IMG/VR virus record: IMGVR_UViG_3300025652_000658
Location: 1 to 21,597 of that record
DNA: 21,597 nt
Strand: one strand, 5' to 3'
Source of the DNA: a virus
Positions 8,901-15,890 of this stretch are shown here, piece by piece (position 1 is the first letter of the stretch; each line of letters opens with the position of its first letter). A program made the position numbers and the translations under genes. The notes under the pieces were generated by a model. The model saw only the letters and a program-made list of their open reading frames with translations. It ran no database searches and was not told the origin of the DNA.

Positions 8901-11270
8901 TGTTACAGCGCCTTCTAACGCGCTAGCTATTGGTTGGCTAGCTGAGTTTATTATACCCGTAGTTTCTGTAAGATCCGTGGTATTATGCACGTCAAATAAC
9001 CAGTGCAAACCTGCTTCTGCAACAGGAAAGAAACCAGTGTCACCGCTTTCGCTAGCAGTAAGATATGCGTTATGTTTTATTTTAACGAAAAACTTACCAC
9101 TAAAATCTTCTTCGCTTCTTTTTTGGCGTCGTTCAAATTTTAGCGTAAGACCAGCGTCCATAGTCACCTGAGTATTCGGAGTTCCAGCGCCTAAATCGTC
9201 GAGATTTAAAGCTTCTATATTATCATTAAGAGCTGCTATTCTTGCGTCTTTTTCAGATATAGTGGTAGTTAGCTTTAATACATATACGTTACCATTACTA
9301 ACTCGTATGCTAGAAATTTTATATCTATTAGAGCTTATATTACCTAAACTCCATGACATATAAATATCTCCTTTGTAATTTTCTACTTGACTCTCGGTTT
9401 CTTCATTATAATCGACAAGAGGCGAGCCGTTAAAAGCGCTGCTTAACCAGCTTGTTTTGTGCATGTGAATAACATCTGTTTGCTGATCAATACGTAAACC
9501 CGCGCTAACTGCATGCCCAGGGCCTGCAAATAAAATATTATCTTCTCCACCAAAACCTAGCACACCAGTACCAGTAAAAACATCATTATTGTTTACTGCT
9601 GTACCTAAATTAAAAAATATATACTTAACCGCGTCTGGCGCTTCATTACTTATGTCTAATATCTTATATTTATTTTCTTGAAATACCTGAGCTTCACTTC
9701 CATCGTATATTTTTTTAGCTATAATATAATCATCTTCCATAATTTTATTTCTATCAGAAGAAGGAAATGATACATATATATGATCGTCTTTATTTTCAAA
9801 CTCTGTGTGAGAGAAAGGAAAATAACACTTATCCATAAGTAAATTGTAATACTCAGCAGAAGAAGACTTTACATAAAACTTGTAGTAATACGCCCAGTCA
9901 GGCACTTGACTAGATAAGCTGCCTGTAAACATGTTTGCTGTGCTCGCGTTACCAGCGAGATCTTCACCAAACCACGTGATATTTACTCCAGCGTTGTCAG
10001 AGGTAAAAACAGGTGTTTCCCTACCATATTTGTCACCTAAAATATAGCCAAGCTGGTAGTTTCGTGAAGATTTAATTGATTTTTGACCTCCACTATCAAA
10101 ATTTTCACCTTTTGATTTATAGCCAGCGTTTATATTAGGCTTAGGATTTGTTTCATTAAAATTATATCCTTGTTTGTAATTAGCATACACTATTCTATTG
10201 CCAACTATTTCCTGTGCTTTAGCGCTTTTTGGAATAGCATCAAATGGTCTTAGTAATTGATTTTCTGGTAGTGCTGCGTGAACGTTATCTGATGTTATAA
10301 CGTATTTACCTTTATGAGAAGAGTCTCCGTACGTGCCTTGCGCTGACCACTCTGGATCAGTATTTTTTATATTAGCAATTGAGTATATTACATTTGAATC
10401 TTCTTGCTTATATAGTATGTCTACTTGAACAACGTCTTCAGGAATATCACTAGAAACAAAATCACATAACTCAATAGAAGATATTGAATTAGTCATTGCC
10501 TTATTATACGGCTCGTCAGTAAAATAAGAGTTAGACTTGTTTACAAGGTCTGGATATTTTGCGCTAAATACTACATCTGTAAATGGACCGAATGCAGAAT
10601 ACTCACCATCTACATATTTATATCTATAACAAAACCTAGGAAATACTTTTTCAAAAACTGGTGTTTGACCGCTTGATAGTAAGTTTATTTTAAATGTAGG
10701 TGCGCTACTAGGTTTTATTTTAATTACAGAAACGTGCTTTTCTTCTAAATCAATGTTTGTAAGTTCTCCATCAACACGTAATTTTGCGTGAAGCTGTGAA
10801 GGGTGAATTAATGGAGTATTTGGATTTGTCTGATGAGATTTTGATATATTTATTTTCTTTGGCTCATTATTACCATCTGTCCAAAATAAAAAATCATCAA
10901 TTATGTTTATACCCGTAATTTGACTTCCAGTAAAGTTTAAAAAAGAATTATTAATATCCACAGCCATACACTGTGTTTCATCTGTATTTTGATCATACTC
11001 TAATATCGCGTCTCTATCTTCACAATGAACAAACCAATATAGTTTATTAGTCTGCTCGTTCGAAATGCTACCTACGCAAATACAAGTGTCTACGACTTTA
11101 TCATCTACTCTTGTGTTACCTAATATATTACGCGCAGTACCCGATCCACCGTTTTCAGCTGAAGTTACTTCAATATTCAACGCATCACGATACTGACCAT
11201 TTGGAATCATTCTTTCATCAAGGTCTTTATTCATTTTACCTTGAGTGAAAGTGTTTTTAATTTCAGGCAT
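2985..11270 (-). CDS. Giant tail nozzle/muzzle-like (stabilization) protein, 2761 aa
   Basis: The N-terminus carries a motif typical of tail nozzle, muzzle or 'stabilization' proteins of short-tailed phages including crAss-like ones: GKMNKDLDERMIPNGQYRDA at 11-30. It is followed by beta-propeller-like blades (KLYWFVHCEDRDAILEYD, DDFLFWTDGNNEPKKINIS). Conserved-looking core covers roughly 1-735 and 1100-1610 (including REYFRDNLINKASFIG and DQFDEQYNLTIKK). It resumes at about 2595-2761 (ISYKESSKGWESFKSFIPE, GQLWKHYNN). Between these lie a Gly/Tyr/Ser-rich region (about 740-1095) and a very large insertion (about 1615-2590) of beta-sandwich, carbohydrate-binding-like modules. No signal peptide or membrane helix is seen. 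The ATG lies 3 bases after the adaptor-like gene, and no frameshift or internal stop interrupts the 8.3 kb frame. Expected role: closing the tail channel, gating DNA release and probably contacting the host. The family assignment comes from remembered motifs; the module calls are inference. Confidence 0.75.
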   Translation of the reverse strand: MPEIKNTFTQGKMNKDLDERMIPNGQYRDALNIEVTSAENGGSGTARNILGNTRVDDKVVDTCICVGSISNEQTNKLYWFVHCEDRDAILEYDQNTDETQCMAVDINNSFLNFTGSQITGINIIDDFLFWTDGNNEPKKINISKSHQTNPNTPLIHPSQLHAKLRVDGELTNIDLEEKHVSVIKIKPSSAPTFKINLLSSGQTPVFEKVFPRFCYRYKYVDGEYSAFGPFTDVVFSAKYPDLVNKSNSYFTDEPYNKAMTNSISSIELCDFVSSDIPEDVVQVDILYKQEDSNVIYSIANIKNTDPEWSAQGTYGDSSHKGKYVITSDNVHAALPENQLLRPFDAIPKSAKAQEIVGNRIVYANYKQGYNFNETNPKPNINAGYKSKGENFDSGGQKSIKSSRNYQLGYILGDKYGRETPVFTSDNAGVNITWFGEDLAGNASTANMFTGSLSSQVPDWAYYYKFYVKSSSAEYYNLLMDKCYFPFSHTEFENKDDHIYVSFPSSDRNKIMEDDYIIAKKIYDGSEAQVFQENKYKILDISNEAPDAVKYIFFNLGTAVNNNDVFTGTGVLGFGGEDNILFAGPGHAVSAGLRIDQQTDVIHMHKTSWLSSAFNGSPLVDYNEETESQVENYKGDIYMSWSLGNISSNRYKISSIRVSNGNVYVLKLTTTISEKDARIAALNDNIEALNLDDLGAGTPNTQVTMDAGLTLKFERRQKRSEEDFSGKFFVKIKHNAYLTASESGDTGFFPVAEAGLHWLFDVHNTTDLTETTGIINSASQPIASALEGAVTAVAGISNLTGFASEPEDWSAIKSHIGNKFFIDDMNFVACNVSSDSLAKESGPAWRGLNSPYSYPPFEWTQVDGDESPQSGLDNGYYWRAVGPHLAEGGYGSYGSLKSFTPSAYGSALTFSSLLARIINSFEGIVTSTLAHSGNLSFSNGSPSSGERRFRNNTLYSSTGSAVSHDNTYGPENVTGKHFIHISFLAPGVDLIDAMSGDDFTGVAIKGKDSIASELQGIWGGGAFTKVPTEYATNHQGNLNSQSADMFGNIGVDGHVVEFEGNYNELGNGQPEAPGPGVGQGYDLNHTIRHNNQWNPAYSETGSNPIIQTFLQKIKTAGQKFIFKEDTSETVYTILSVSEKHMYNHTPWRMRWLWNDTTGDWDAGGDSVEEAASAWADFTGTDLKPSTGNTFNPEYIEAATALADAITNFGAADNRRVTYIIELDKNPAQHYDPRFETDADIDATDSTLMQFVSDIVPSQIDTIFSFPTIWETEPQQLADLNIYYEASNNIPTRLTSTTNELFAPVGSRVEINSFGENYNSEGNIEDYYAVSSWIDANTFEVNPTLPDNDYVGSVFVFHKDNGSYVKAEIVGQDGSQLQLNTQVDVTKEVGLSWSNCFSFGDGIESNRIRDGYNKMQISSGARVSATLEEPFMEEHRTNGLIYSGIYNSNSNVNNLNQFIAAEKITKDLNPTYGSIQKLFTRNTDLVALCEDRVIKILANKDALFNADGNPQLIASNRVLGQAVPFQGDYGISNQPESFASDTYRAYFTDKQRGAVLRLSMDGLTPISDAGMREYFRDNLINKASFIGSYDQFDEQYNLTIKKLPVIGSILNDDLSVGIGTTESFNLNDFITDGTFTQGLSFSGQVLFEDLPLEERTITQNSELEGNVTIINHPAIDVLVPPQPIFETQTETVTEIIDVDVEVATDVPVTIPDAFEDGNFTMFGFDTSSIIGDSQVGDPFSSTYGFGSTDTKFYLNRFTNITATSNNSNDAVIEMTGGFDGNDFDLGFGDDVSGNTDDGEWSNRVFCFADTGITQTPSDSDANGFIGTGSDLLNGGIIFRGSPNTSGSDSHTPWGYMDFPVAGFVSGGNNIVPQGVLDTNSNAQNNWVFNGEEIEIEIKYRANNYGNERQNYVRFRMFDGSAHIFSDDLGGNTGDGFTHESVHTFPNITSDTNAGTQDIVQTLKYQFSGGALGDVFSNNLTFRLEVWTDGIYGTDDLEDLGETVITGFQAKKTKRLINQDYDTVEVVYNTETQQQEITVTNEIEVQVGETNSIPLEPIPAWAEVIYPNAIDGFIMEAANLDHGLEEQFGPENPGESISYTDLAGNQLTYLSGASNGVTEYSGDASETTVPINHLISGFNVNALLDPNKPLELNKWYMVEIKVNQLETGPSPFIKFQSDVPGETYQSTLSYFNSSPSNLQIGTYYSNNTIILAPVEVIPPGQMVHRALFRLHSSAINADTSQINKMMIGFYSQETLELNESIIEEVRLIDVSVEATGGFADNWNINPENYQIQRAVIESTNIDTGLALNVPQNTPAVYYMNGQINFSSLPPGSPTTTREVSQDIQTLQQTQDGYELVITLGDDAISGISTGWEGPNSVGTSGNPLKVSLPTAGIEALELPNTLNTIPLNFNGEDSGSIIFNAPPGFTGSIQSVSLKDVTNYFSAGSAGAWIIEGNTTGLNPDGEEVVVENFIEWSDNVNDDGQIFFNGATSGSRIYQEVELPVGQTFQLTFDAAVQGIPAAGSLKVSYRNASGVQVDQKLIIQSTDGNNLLFEFTVDEGEGQPQDLPSCVVFEAIGEIPLYASVDNIKLRRIITDAEFGIPEQTISYKESSKGWESFKSFIPENGLSLSSQYFTTKNGQLWKHYNNEDRNMFYGIHYNSELSVVLNDSPSIVKNFKTINYEGSQAKTLNFATTGQSTTLQPYNANGAVNGWEVTSILTNLEEGQVPELIEKENKWFNYIKGIDGNIDTSSFNFQGIGVLSHTTND

Positions 11271-11273
11271 GAA

Positions 11274-12680
11274 TTAGTGTTTAATTATTTTAGATTGACC
11301 TCTAAGAATTTGAGTTAGTTCTTCTAGTTTAATATTCGATAGCCTTAGTTTGGCTTTTCTTACTGCGGCAAATTTATCTTTTTTATAATAAGCTAATCTA
11401 CCAGCTCCAACGTTAGACCTAGCGCTCATTATATCACACAAAATATATTTGTAAATAGCGTCTTCGGCAAGTTTAGGCACTTGCATTTCAGCGTCTGTAC
11501 CAAGTCCATCGCTTATATAGTCTAGTATCACAGTTTTTCCGTTAATATTAGAAGAAAAATGTATTCTACCTAATCGTTGATCTATATAAAAATCTCCGTT
11601 TACTTGAGCGTGCTCTGGATTTAAACCATATCTTTCAGGCCCATCTAAGTAAACATCTGGATATCTATAATCATCAATATCCACTGTAACACTGTCAGCT
11701 GTTTTAAAGTTAGTCCAGCTAGAGGAGTTTAAACCTGCCGTGTCAGCATGATTTAAAAAATCACTTCCTAAGGAATTAGTTACAGATAAATTATCTATAG
11801 TATTCTGAATATTAGTGCCTGCAACTGATCCAAGCGCATTAGATGTTATAAGAGCATACACAACGCTGTATTGAGAAACATCTATATTTTCTGCTGTTTG
11901 AGTATTCGATACACCATTCCATTCTAAAAACGCTATATCAAAAATATCTTCAGAAGCATTTGCAGATGGTGGTATTGGTGTTCCACCATTAAAACCAGGT
12001 GCACCAAGCGAGTTAACATTCATATCGCCTTGCTGTGTGCTTAATCCAAATCTTACAATACCAGCCACTTCGTCTCCAGTTACTGCGTTACCAACGCCGT
12101 CAGCTGATATTGTAATAAAATTAATACCAGTTACATCTATAGCTTGCCATACAGCAGGAGAAAAGTCAAAGCCTCCTTTGTGATTAAATTTTAAAACGCC
12201 ATCTTCAACCTCCGCACTTTTAGGAGTATATGAGTATTCATTGAGTGAATCAGAAAAATCTGAATTTAATATTAAATTTTCATTAATAGGGAAATCATAC
12301 TCTCCAGTACTAAGCTGCTTAATTTGAAAAGGGTTAGACGTATGTCTAGTAGAATACAACGGGTGCTTAATACCCACGCGGTCAACTCTAGATATTTTTG
12401 TGTAGTTTACATAGTCGTGAGGTAACACCATTACAAGACTTGGTGGCACTTCTATCTGCTGTGATTTTAAAGATTTAAAAGTGTCGAACGACAACTCAGC
12501 TAAAGCTCGTTGGGCATGAAACGCTATATCTACTCTTTTTGCTTTTGGTATAACCTTGTCTTCTCCAACATATATCATTTGGAACTGATTTATCACATCG
12601 TCTAATGATACAAATTGATAATTACCAAAGTCGTTACCTTGATAATATTCTTTGTGCGTAGTTCCGTTTAATAAACCCAT
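11274..12680 (-). CDS. Head-to-tail adaptor-like protein with inserted beta-sandwich domain (468 aa)
   Basis: The N-terminal part (YYQGNDFGNYQFVSLDDVI at 12-30, then AFHAQRALAELSFDTFKSLK and an LPHDYVNYTKI strand) matches adaptor or tail-tubular proteins of marine phages that resemble P22 gp4. So does the C-terminal part (LAEDAIYKYILCDIMSARSN, then a basic helix RKAKLRLSNIKLEELTQ). Such proteins bind the portal and connect it to the tail. Between the two halves, at about residues 134-304, sits a different beta-rich segment. It starts with NLILNSDFS, contains AVWQAIDVTGINFITISAD, and closes with TIDNLSV, the strand order typical of carbohydrate-binding jelly rolls. Adaptors of this group would be much shorter without it. 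The gene lies 4 bases after the ring-like gene and 3 bases before the nozzle-like gene. The adaptor role is fairly likely; ligand binding by the insert is inferred. Confidence 0.7.
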   Translation of the reverse strand: MGLLNGTTHKEYYQGNDFGNYQFVSLDDVINQFQMIYVGEDKVIPKAKRVDIAFHAQRALAELSFDTFKSLKSQQIEVPPSLVMVLPHDYVNYTKISRVDRVGIKHPLYSTRHTSNPFQIKQLSTGEYDFPINENLILNSDFSDSLNEYSYTPKSAEVEDGVLKFNHKGGFDFSPAVWQAIDVTGINFITISADGVGNAVTGDEVAGIVRFGLSTQQGDMNVNSLGAPGFNGGTPIPPSANASEDIFDIAFLEWNGVSNTQTAENIDVSQYSVVYALITSNALGSVAGTNIQNTIDNLSVTNSLGSDFLNHADTAGLNSSSWTNFKTADSVTVDIDDYRYPDVYLDGPERYGLNPEHAQVNGDFYIDQRLGRIHFSSNINGKTVILDYISDGLGTDAEMQVPKLAEDAIYKYILCDIMSARSNVGAGRLAYYKKDKFAAVRKAKLRLSNIKLEELTQILRGQSKIIKH

Positions 12681-12684
12681 TTAA

Positions 12685-13386
12685 TTATGCTTTTTCTTGT
12701 TGAATAGTTGATACCTCTTTTTGACCGGCAACTTGTGATAGATTAAAATCTTTTATAGACACCCCAGCGTATTGTAGTATTTTTGTTACAAGATTTTTTT
12801 CTTCAGACGAGTGTAACTCAAAGTTACGCATGTCGCTTGCAGATGGATTCCATAACGCTTTTGAATCTACGACAATATATGTCCAGTTAGGCGAAATTGG
12901 TTTTCTTATGTAATCTATACGTGTGCTATCGTAATTAGAAACATAATCAGGTGATCCGTAAATGTGATTACTTGATCTATAAAACACAGGGCGGTTTACA
13001 GGTGGTGACATAAGTTTTGACATATGAAGCGTGTCATATTCTTTTTTACTAACTTCTTCGGCTGTATAAAAATTTCCAGTTGCAGTCTCTCTATATCTTA
13101 CCGCCTCTAATCTATACACGTTTGTATTGATGTTTGCCGACTGTTGATTAACTACCCTGAACATAGATATTTTTTCTTCAACAATATCACGTAGATCTGA
13201 AGAAGCTGTTTTATTACCTACTGGTGCCCTTAAAAATTGATTGAGGTCATAAAAATATTGCTCAAATATTTCGTTTTGAGCCTGGTTGGCGAATAAGTTG
13301 TACTCCTGTGGAGTAATATAACCTCTTTGTTCCTTGTTAGCTAATGCTAAAACTGTTTGATATACTCTATCTACACTTACTGCCAT
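12685..13386 (-). CDS. Ring/connector-like virion protein (233 aa)
   Basis: The N-terminal motif (VYQTVLALANKEQRGYITPQ at 8-27, then YNLFANQAQNEIFEQYFYDLNQFLR) is one I recall from proteins between the capsid and adaptor genes of crAss-like and uncultured marine phages. There it is annotated as structural or ring protein. The N-terminal half is helical; a later section has strands around YRLEAVRYRETATGNFYTAEEVSKKEYD and a HIYGSPDYVSNY loop. The C-terminal helix contains SSEEKNLVTKILQYAGVSIKD and ends in a Gln/Glu-rich tail. Its position directly before the adaptor-like gene fits a ring under the portal. It starts 58 bases after the preceding gene, and that gap holds a UUCG-capped hairpin. Probably a virion component; the precise ring identity is less certain. 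Confidence 0.7.
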   Translation of the reverse strand: MAVSVDRVYQTVLALANKEQRGYITPQEYNLFANQAQNEIFEQYFYDLNQFLRAPVGNKTASSDLRDIVEEKISMFRVVNQQSANINTNVYRLEAVRYRETATGNFYTAEEVSKKEYDTLHMSKLMSPPVNRPVFYRSSNHIYGSPDYVSNYDSTRIDYIRKPISPNWTYIVVDSKALWNPSASDMRNFELHSSEEKNLVTKILQYAGVSIKDFNLSQVAGQKEVSTIQQEKA

Positions 13387-13409
13387 AATTCGTTATTTAT
13401 AGTTAGTGA

Positions 13410-13425
13410 CCACCCCGAAGGGTGG
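13410..13425 (-). other. UUCG-capped stem-loop between genes
   Basis: Read leftward, the RNA would form a perfect 6-bp stem, CCACCC-UUCG-GGGUGG, closed by a cUUCGg tetraloop, one of the most stable RNA loops. Flanking bases can extend it: TTAGT at 13403-13407 is complementary to ACTAA at 13433-13437, with an uneven internal bulge. It sits between the stop of the 279-residue gene (13445) and the start of the ring-like gene (13386). No T-run follows it on the minus strand, so it is not a convincing terminator. It could be an RNA-processing or mRNA-stability element or a partial attenuator. The hairpin itself is visible; its role is inferred. Confidence 0.6.
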
Positions 13426-13444
13426 CCGCCCAACTAAGTGATTA

Positions 13445-14284
13445 TTAATTTAATCGTTTTTCTATATTGGAATAAACATCCATACCTTCATCAGTCTTGA
13501 ACCAAGCGGCAAGGGCCGAGTAAGGGTGTTCATCAAAAGGAATTGTCATAAGTTTTCTATCGTTGTTAGCCCACAAAAAGTGACGCTGATCGTTAGATAG
13601 CTTTAATATCCCTAATTCCGTTGCTTTAATACCAAAGTTTCTTAGTACAACGTTTTCATCATTAACAAGTTCTAAGAACAACTCAGGATTTCTTTTAGCA
13701 TATACTAATAAATCTCGTTTAAGCTCCTTAGAACTCATGTCTGACACTCTAGAGCCAACTTCTACTCTTAATACAGCTTCTGCCATATCAATATCAAGTG
13801 ACTGAGCAGCGTTTAAAGCCTCAATTTCCATTTCAATACTTGCTACTTCATTTGAAGCAAGAGCTTCCGGCTTGTACTCGCGATATACTACGTCTTTATG
13901 AGGGTGGTATAAAGACAACATTTTTTGAAGAACTGTTTTTTCTTTTGGTACGTGAAGATAACCGCCTCTAAATATAATATGAGCTAACCTTTGATCACCT
14001 TGCATTTCATCAACAAAAGATGTTCTTTGATTTTCACAGTATTTAAGCTCTCTTTCGTAACCTTTTTCTTCATCAAACCAATAAACTCCTGAAGATTTTA
14101 AAGTATAACTTAAAGGCTTCATACCGTTGAGCCAGTAAATTCTATCTTTAATTTCCCATTTAGGTTTTTTTGGTTCTTGTTTTACCGCAGCTTTTTTAGG
14201 CTCTGGCTTTGGAGCTGGAGCTTCAGCAACTACAGTTTCTATTTGAGGTTCTTCTACAACCTCTTGTGTTTTCTTTTTTGCCAT
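13445..14284 (-). CDS. Conserved head-associated protein after the capsid gene (279 aa), function unknown
   Basis: Residues 1-43 are a low-complexity Lys/Pro/Glu/Ala tail (APAPKPEPKKAAVKQEPKK), probably disordered. A folded part follows with KWEIKDRIYWLNGMKPLSYTL, VYWFDEEKGYERELKYCENQ and FVDEMQGDQRLAHIIFRGG, a pattern I recall from hypothetical structural proteins next to the capsid gene in marine phages. The C-terminal half is helical (SKELKRDLLVYAKRNPELFLELVND) and contains LRNFGIKATELGILKLSND. It lies between the capsid gene and the ring-like gene, each gap carrying a UUCG-capped hairpin, so its expression may be set separately from the capsid. A head-completion, decoration or portal-proximal role is plausible; there is no motif for an enzyme. 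Confidence 0.75.
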   Translation of the reverse strand: MAKKKTQEVVEEPQIETVVAEAPAPKPEPKKAAVKQEPKKPKWEIKDRIYWLNGMKPLSYTLKSSGVYWFDEEKGYERELKYCENQRTSFVDEMQGDQRLAHIIFRGGYLHVPKEKTVLQKMLSLYHPHKDVVYREYKPEALASNEVASIEMEIEALNAAQSLDIDMAEAVLRVEVGSRVSDMSSKELKRDLLVYAKRNPELFLELVNDENVVLRNFGIKATELGILKLSNDQRHFLWANNDRKLMTIPFDEHPYSALAAWFKTDEGMDVYSNIEKRLN

Positions 14285-14310
14285 AATATAATATAATAAA
14301 AGTTAATATA

Positions 14311-14340
14311 AAACTACCCCACCCGAAGGTGAGGTAGTTT
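14311..14340 (-). terminator. Rho-independent terminator-like hairpin after the capsid gene
   Basis: Read leftward, the sequence forms AAACTACC-T-CACC-TTCG-GGTG-G-GGTAGTTT: 12 base pairs with one mismatch and a cUUCGg tetraloop. It is followed by a T-rich stretch (TTTTATATT, the first three T overlapping the stem). It lies 13 bases after the capsid stop codon and 26 bases before the next ATG. The position suits partial termination that leaves capsid mRNA in excess over downstream genes. The T-tract is broken by A, so termination may be incomplete, which downstream transcription would need unless another promoter exists. Confidence 0.65.
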
Positions 14341-14353
14341 CGTCAAATATAGT

Positions 14354-15862
14354 TTACTTCATCAACATGAAGTTGTTCGCGCCTTGTACAACTAAACAAC
14401 GCTCAGACAGATAGTGAATCTGCATAGCATCAAGATCAGAAGTAACAGCACCTACTGAACCAGTAGTCCAAGTCTTCATACGACGGTTGTCAGTAGCAGA
14501 AGCTCTGAAACGTACGTGTAAGAATGGACGCTTAAGGTTACGACCTAAAGCTTGGTCATATACAGTAGATACACCAGCAGGGATAATAACCCCACGAACA
14601 GCATCGCTAGTAGCTCTGTCATTAATAGAACCACGAGTTGCTTTATCGTTTAAGTAACGGAAGTCAGACTTGTAGAAGTCGTAAGATCCGCGACGGAAAC
14701 CAGAGAAACCTAGGTTTAGAGCCATATCTTCAGAGTTATCAAATACTCCGTAAGAAGTACCGCCAGCACCGTAAGAATTCATTGAAGCAAGCATGTCATC
14801 AAATGCTAAAGATGTAGCACGGTTAAGGAATAACATATTTTCTTCAATAGCACCTTGTGAATCAAACTCAGCAAGAATAGCATCGAACTCAGCTAGATCA
14901 GTAGCAGCGTTAACACCGGTTACACCAGTAGTTACATTACCACGATCTTTAATAGCAGCGAATAAACCTTCAGTACCTGAAATAGTTCCTAACGCAGCGT
15001 AATCTGTATCGTTAGTACCTCCAGCATCCACGATGTGTGACGTAGCTGCTGTTTTCTCAGCTTCCATCATAGTCATCTCTAAGTAATCAGTAAAGCGTGA
15101 ACGAGTTTCACCTTCAGCTTTTAGGTACCATAAGTAACCTGACTGACCAGCTTCACCTGAAATCTCTACCCAACCAATTTGAGAAGCGTCAGATCCAGAG
15201 ATCTCGTAAACGTCCTTCATAATAATTGGCTTGTTAGTAAATGACTTGTGAGTTGGCTTTACTGTTCTAGGAGAGCCAGTGCCAGATCCGTAAGAACCTT
15301 GACCAGTTACACCCTTCTTAAACTCAGAACCGATAACAAGTAATGTAGCAGCAGTAGCACTACCTGTAGCAACAGCTGTATCGTCATCAAAGTTCTCAAC
15401 GCTATATGGTTGAGCTGTAATAGCTACACCATCAACTTTTGTTACGTGAGCTCTAATTACTTTACCAGCTACAGCAACAAGTACGATATCGTTCATACGA
15501 ACACCGTGATTTGCGTCTACGTAATCTGGAGCAGAGCCTGAATTACCATCAATGTCAGAAGTTACAGTGAATACAGAAGTTCCTGTATTTAAAGTACCTA
15601 ACACAGAGATGTGTAAACGAGACTGCTCAGACCAGATAACTTGGTCAGCTGTCATTGATTCTTCAGCACCAACTTGTGCTAGGAAACCTGAGATAGTACG
15701 TGGACCGAAAACTTCTGCTTCAGCCTCCATAAGATCTGGAAGGTATTGTTGAGCCCAACCTTTCGTGTCAGCGCTCGTAAAATCGATGTAGTTTGAATCA
15801 AGCGTTTGCTTCTGTGAAGCTGGTACGCTGTTCAAATTTCCACCTGGATTTGAAATTGCCAT
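14354..15862 (-). CDS. Major capsid protein, probable HK97 fold (502 aa)
   Basis: Position after portal and scaffold, length, composition and expression signature all point to the major capsid protein. The N-terminal region has YLPDLMEAEAEVFGPRTISGFLAQ followed by SMTADQVIWSEQSRLHI. Residues about 88-190 form a beta-rich segment (GVRMNDIVLVAVAGKVIRAHV, ATLLVIGSEF) that could be an inserted barrel. A helix-rich middle follows (SRFTDYLEMTMMEAEKTAATS), then FDAILAEFDSQGAIEENMLFLN, typical of the spine helix and P-domain of HK97-like shells. The C-terminus LDAMQIHYLSERCLVVQGAN looks like the final strands of the A-domain. Codon use stands out: 18 of 22 Arg codons are CGT or CGC, whereas neighbours favour AGA. 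The ATG follows a 28-base leader with 22 A. A terminator-like hairpin follows the gene. I see no cleaved prodomain or protease site. Confidence 0.85.
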   Translation of the reverse strand: MAISNPGGNLNSVPASQKQTLDSNYIDFTSADTKGWAQQYLPDLMEAEAEVFGPRTISGFLAQVGAEESMTADQVIWSEQSRLHISVLGTLNTGTSVFTVTSDIDGNSGSAPDYVDANHGVRMNDIVLVAVAGKVIRAHVTKVDGVAITAQPYSVENFDDDTAVATGSATAATLLVIGSEFKKGVTGQGSYGSGTGSPRTVKPTHKSFTNKPIIMKDVYEISGSDASQIGWVEISGEAGQSGYLWYLKAEGETRSRFTDYLEMTMMEAEKTAATSHIVDAGGTNDTDYAALGTISGTEGLFAAIKDRGNVTTGVTGVNAATDLAEFDAILAEFDSQGAIEENMLFLNRATSLAFDDMLASMNSYGAGGTSYGVFDNSEDMALNLGFSGFRRGSYDFYKSDFRYLNDKATRGSINDRATSDAVRGVIIPAGVSTVYDQALGRNLKRPFLHVRFRASATDNRRMKTWTTGSVGAVTSDLDAMQIHYLSERCLVVQGANNFMLMK

Positions 15863-15890
15863 TTTTTCTTAATTTTTATTTTTTAATTTT
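15863..15890 (-). promoter_or_regulatory. A-rich translation leader of the capsid gene
   Basis: The 28 bases directly upstream of the capsid ATG contain 22 A, 5 T, 1 G and no C when read on the coding strand; they include the last codons of the scaffold-like gene. No Shine-Dalgarno motif is present. In Bacteroidota, efficient starts are marked by A-rich, unstructured upstream sequence rather than Shine-Dalgarno pairing, so this probably supports strong capsid translation. The composition is seen directly; the function is inferred. Confidence 0.4.

Noticed and set aside
7452-9171. Open frames on the plus strand opposite the nozzle gene, up to 129 codons long.
   Set aside because: They lie wholly inside the 8.3 kb minus-strand gene, have shadow-like compositions, and have no start context or neighbours to support them.
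2985-11270. Possibility that the 2761-residue frame is an assembly fusion of two genes.
   Set aside because: No internal gap, stop or change of strand; core-type motifs occur at the start, middle and end in the expected order for one protein.
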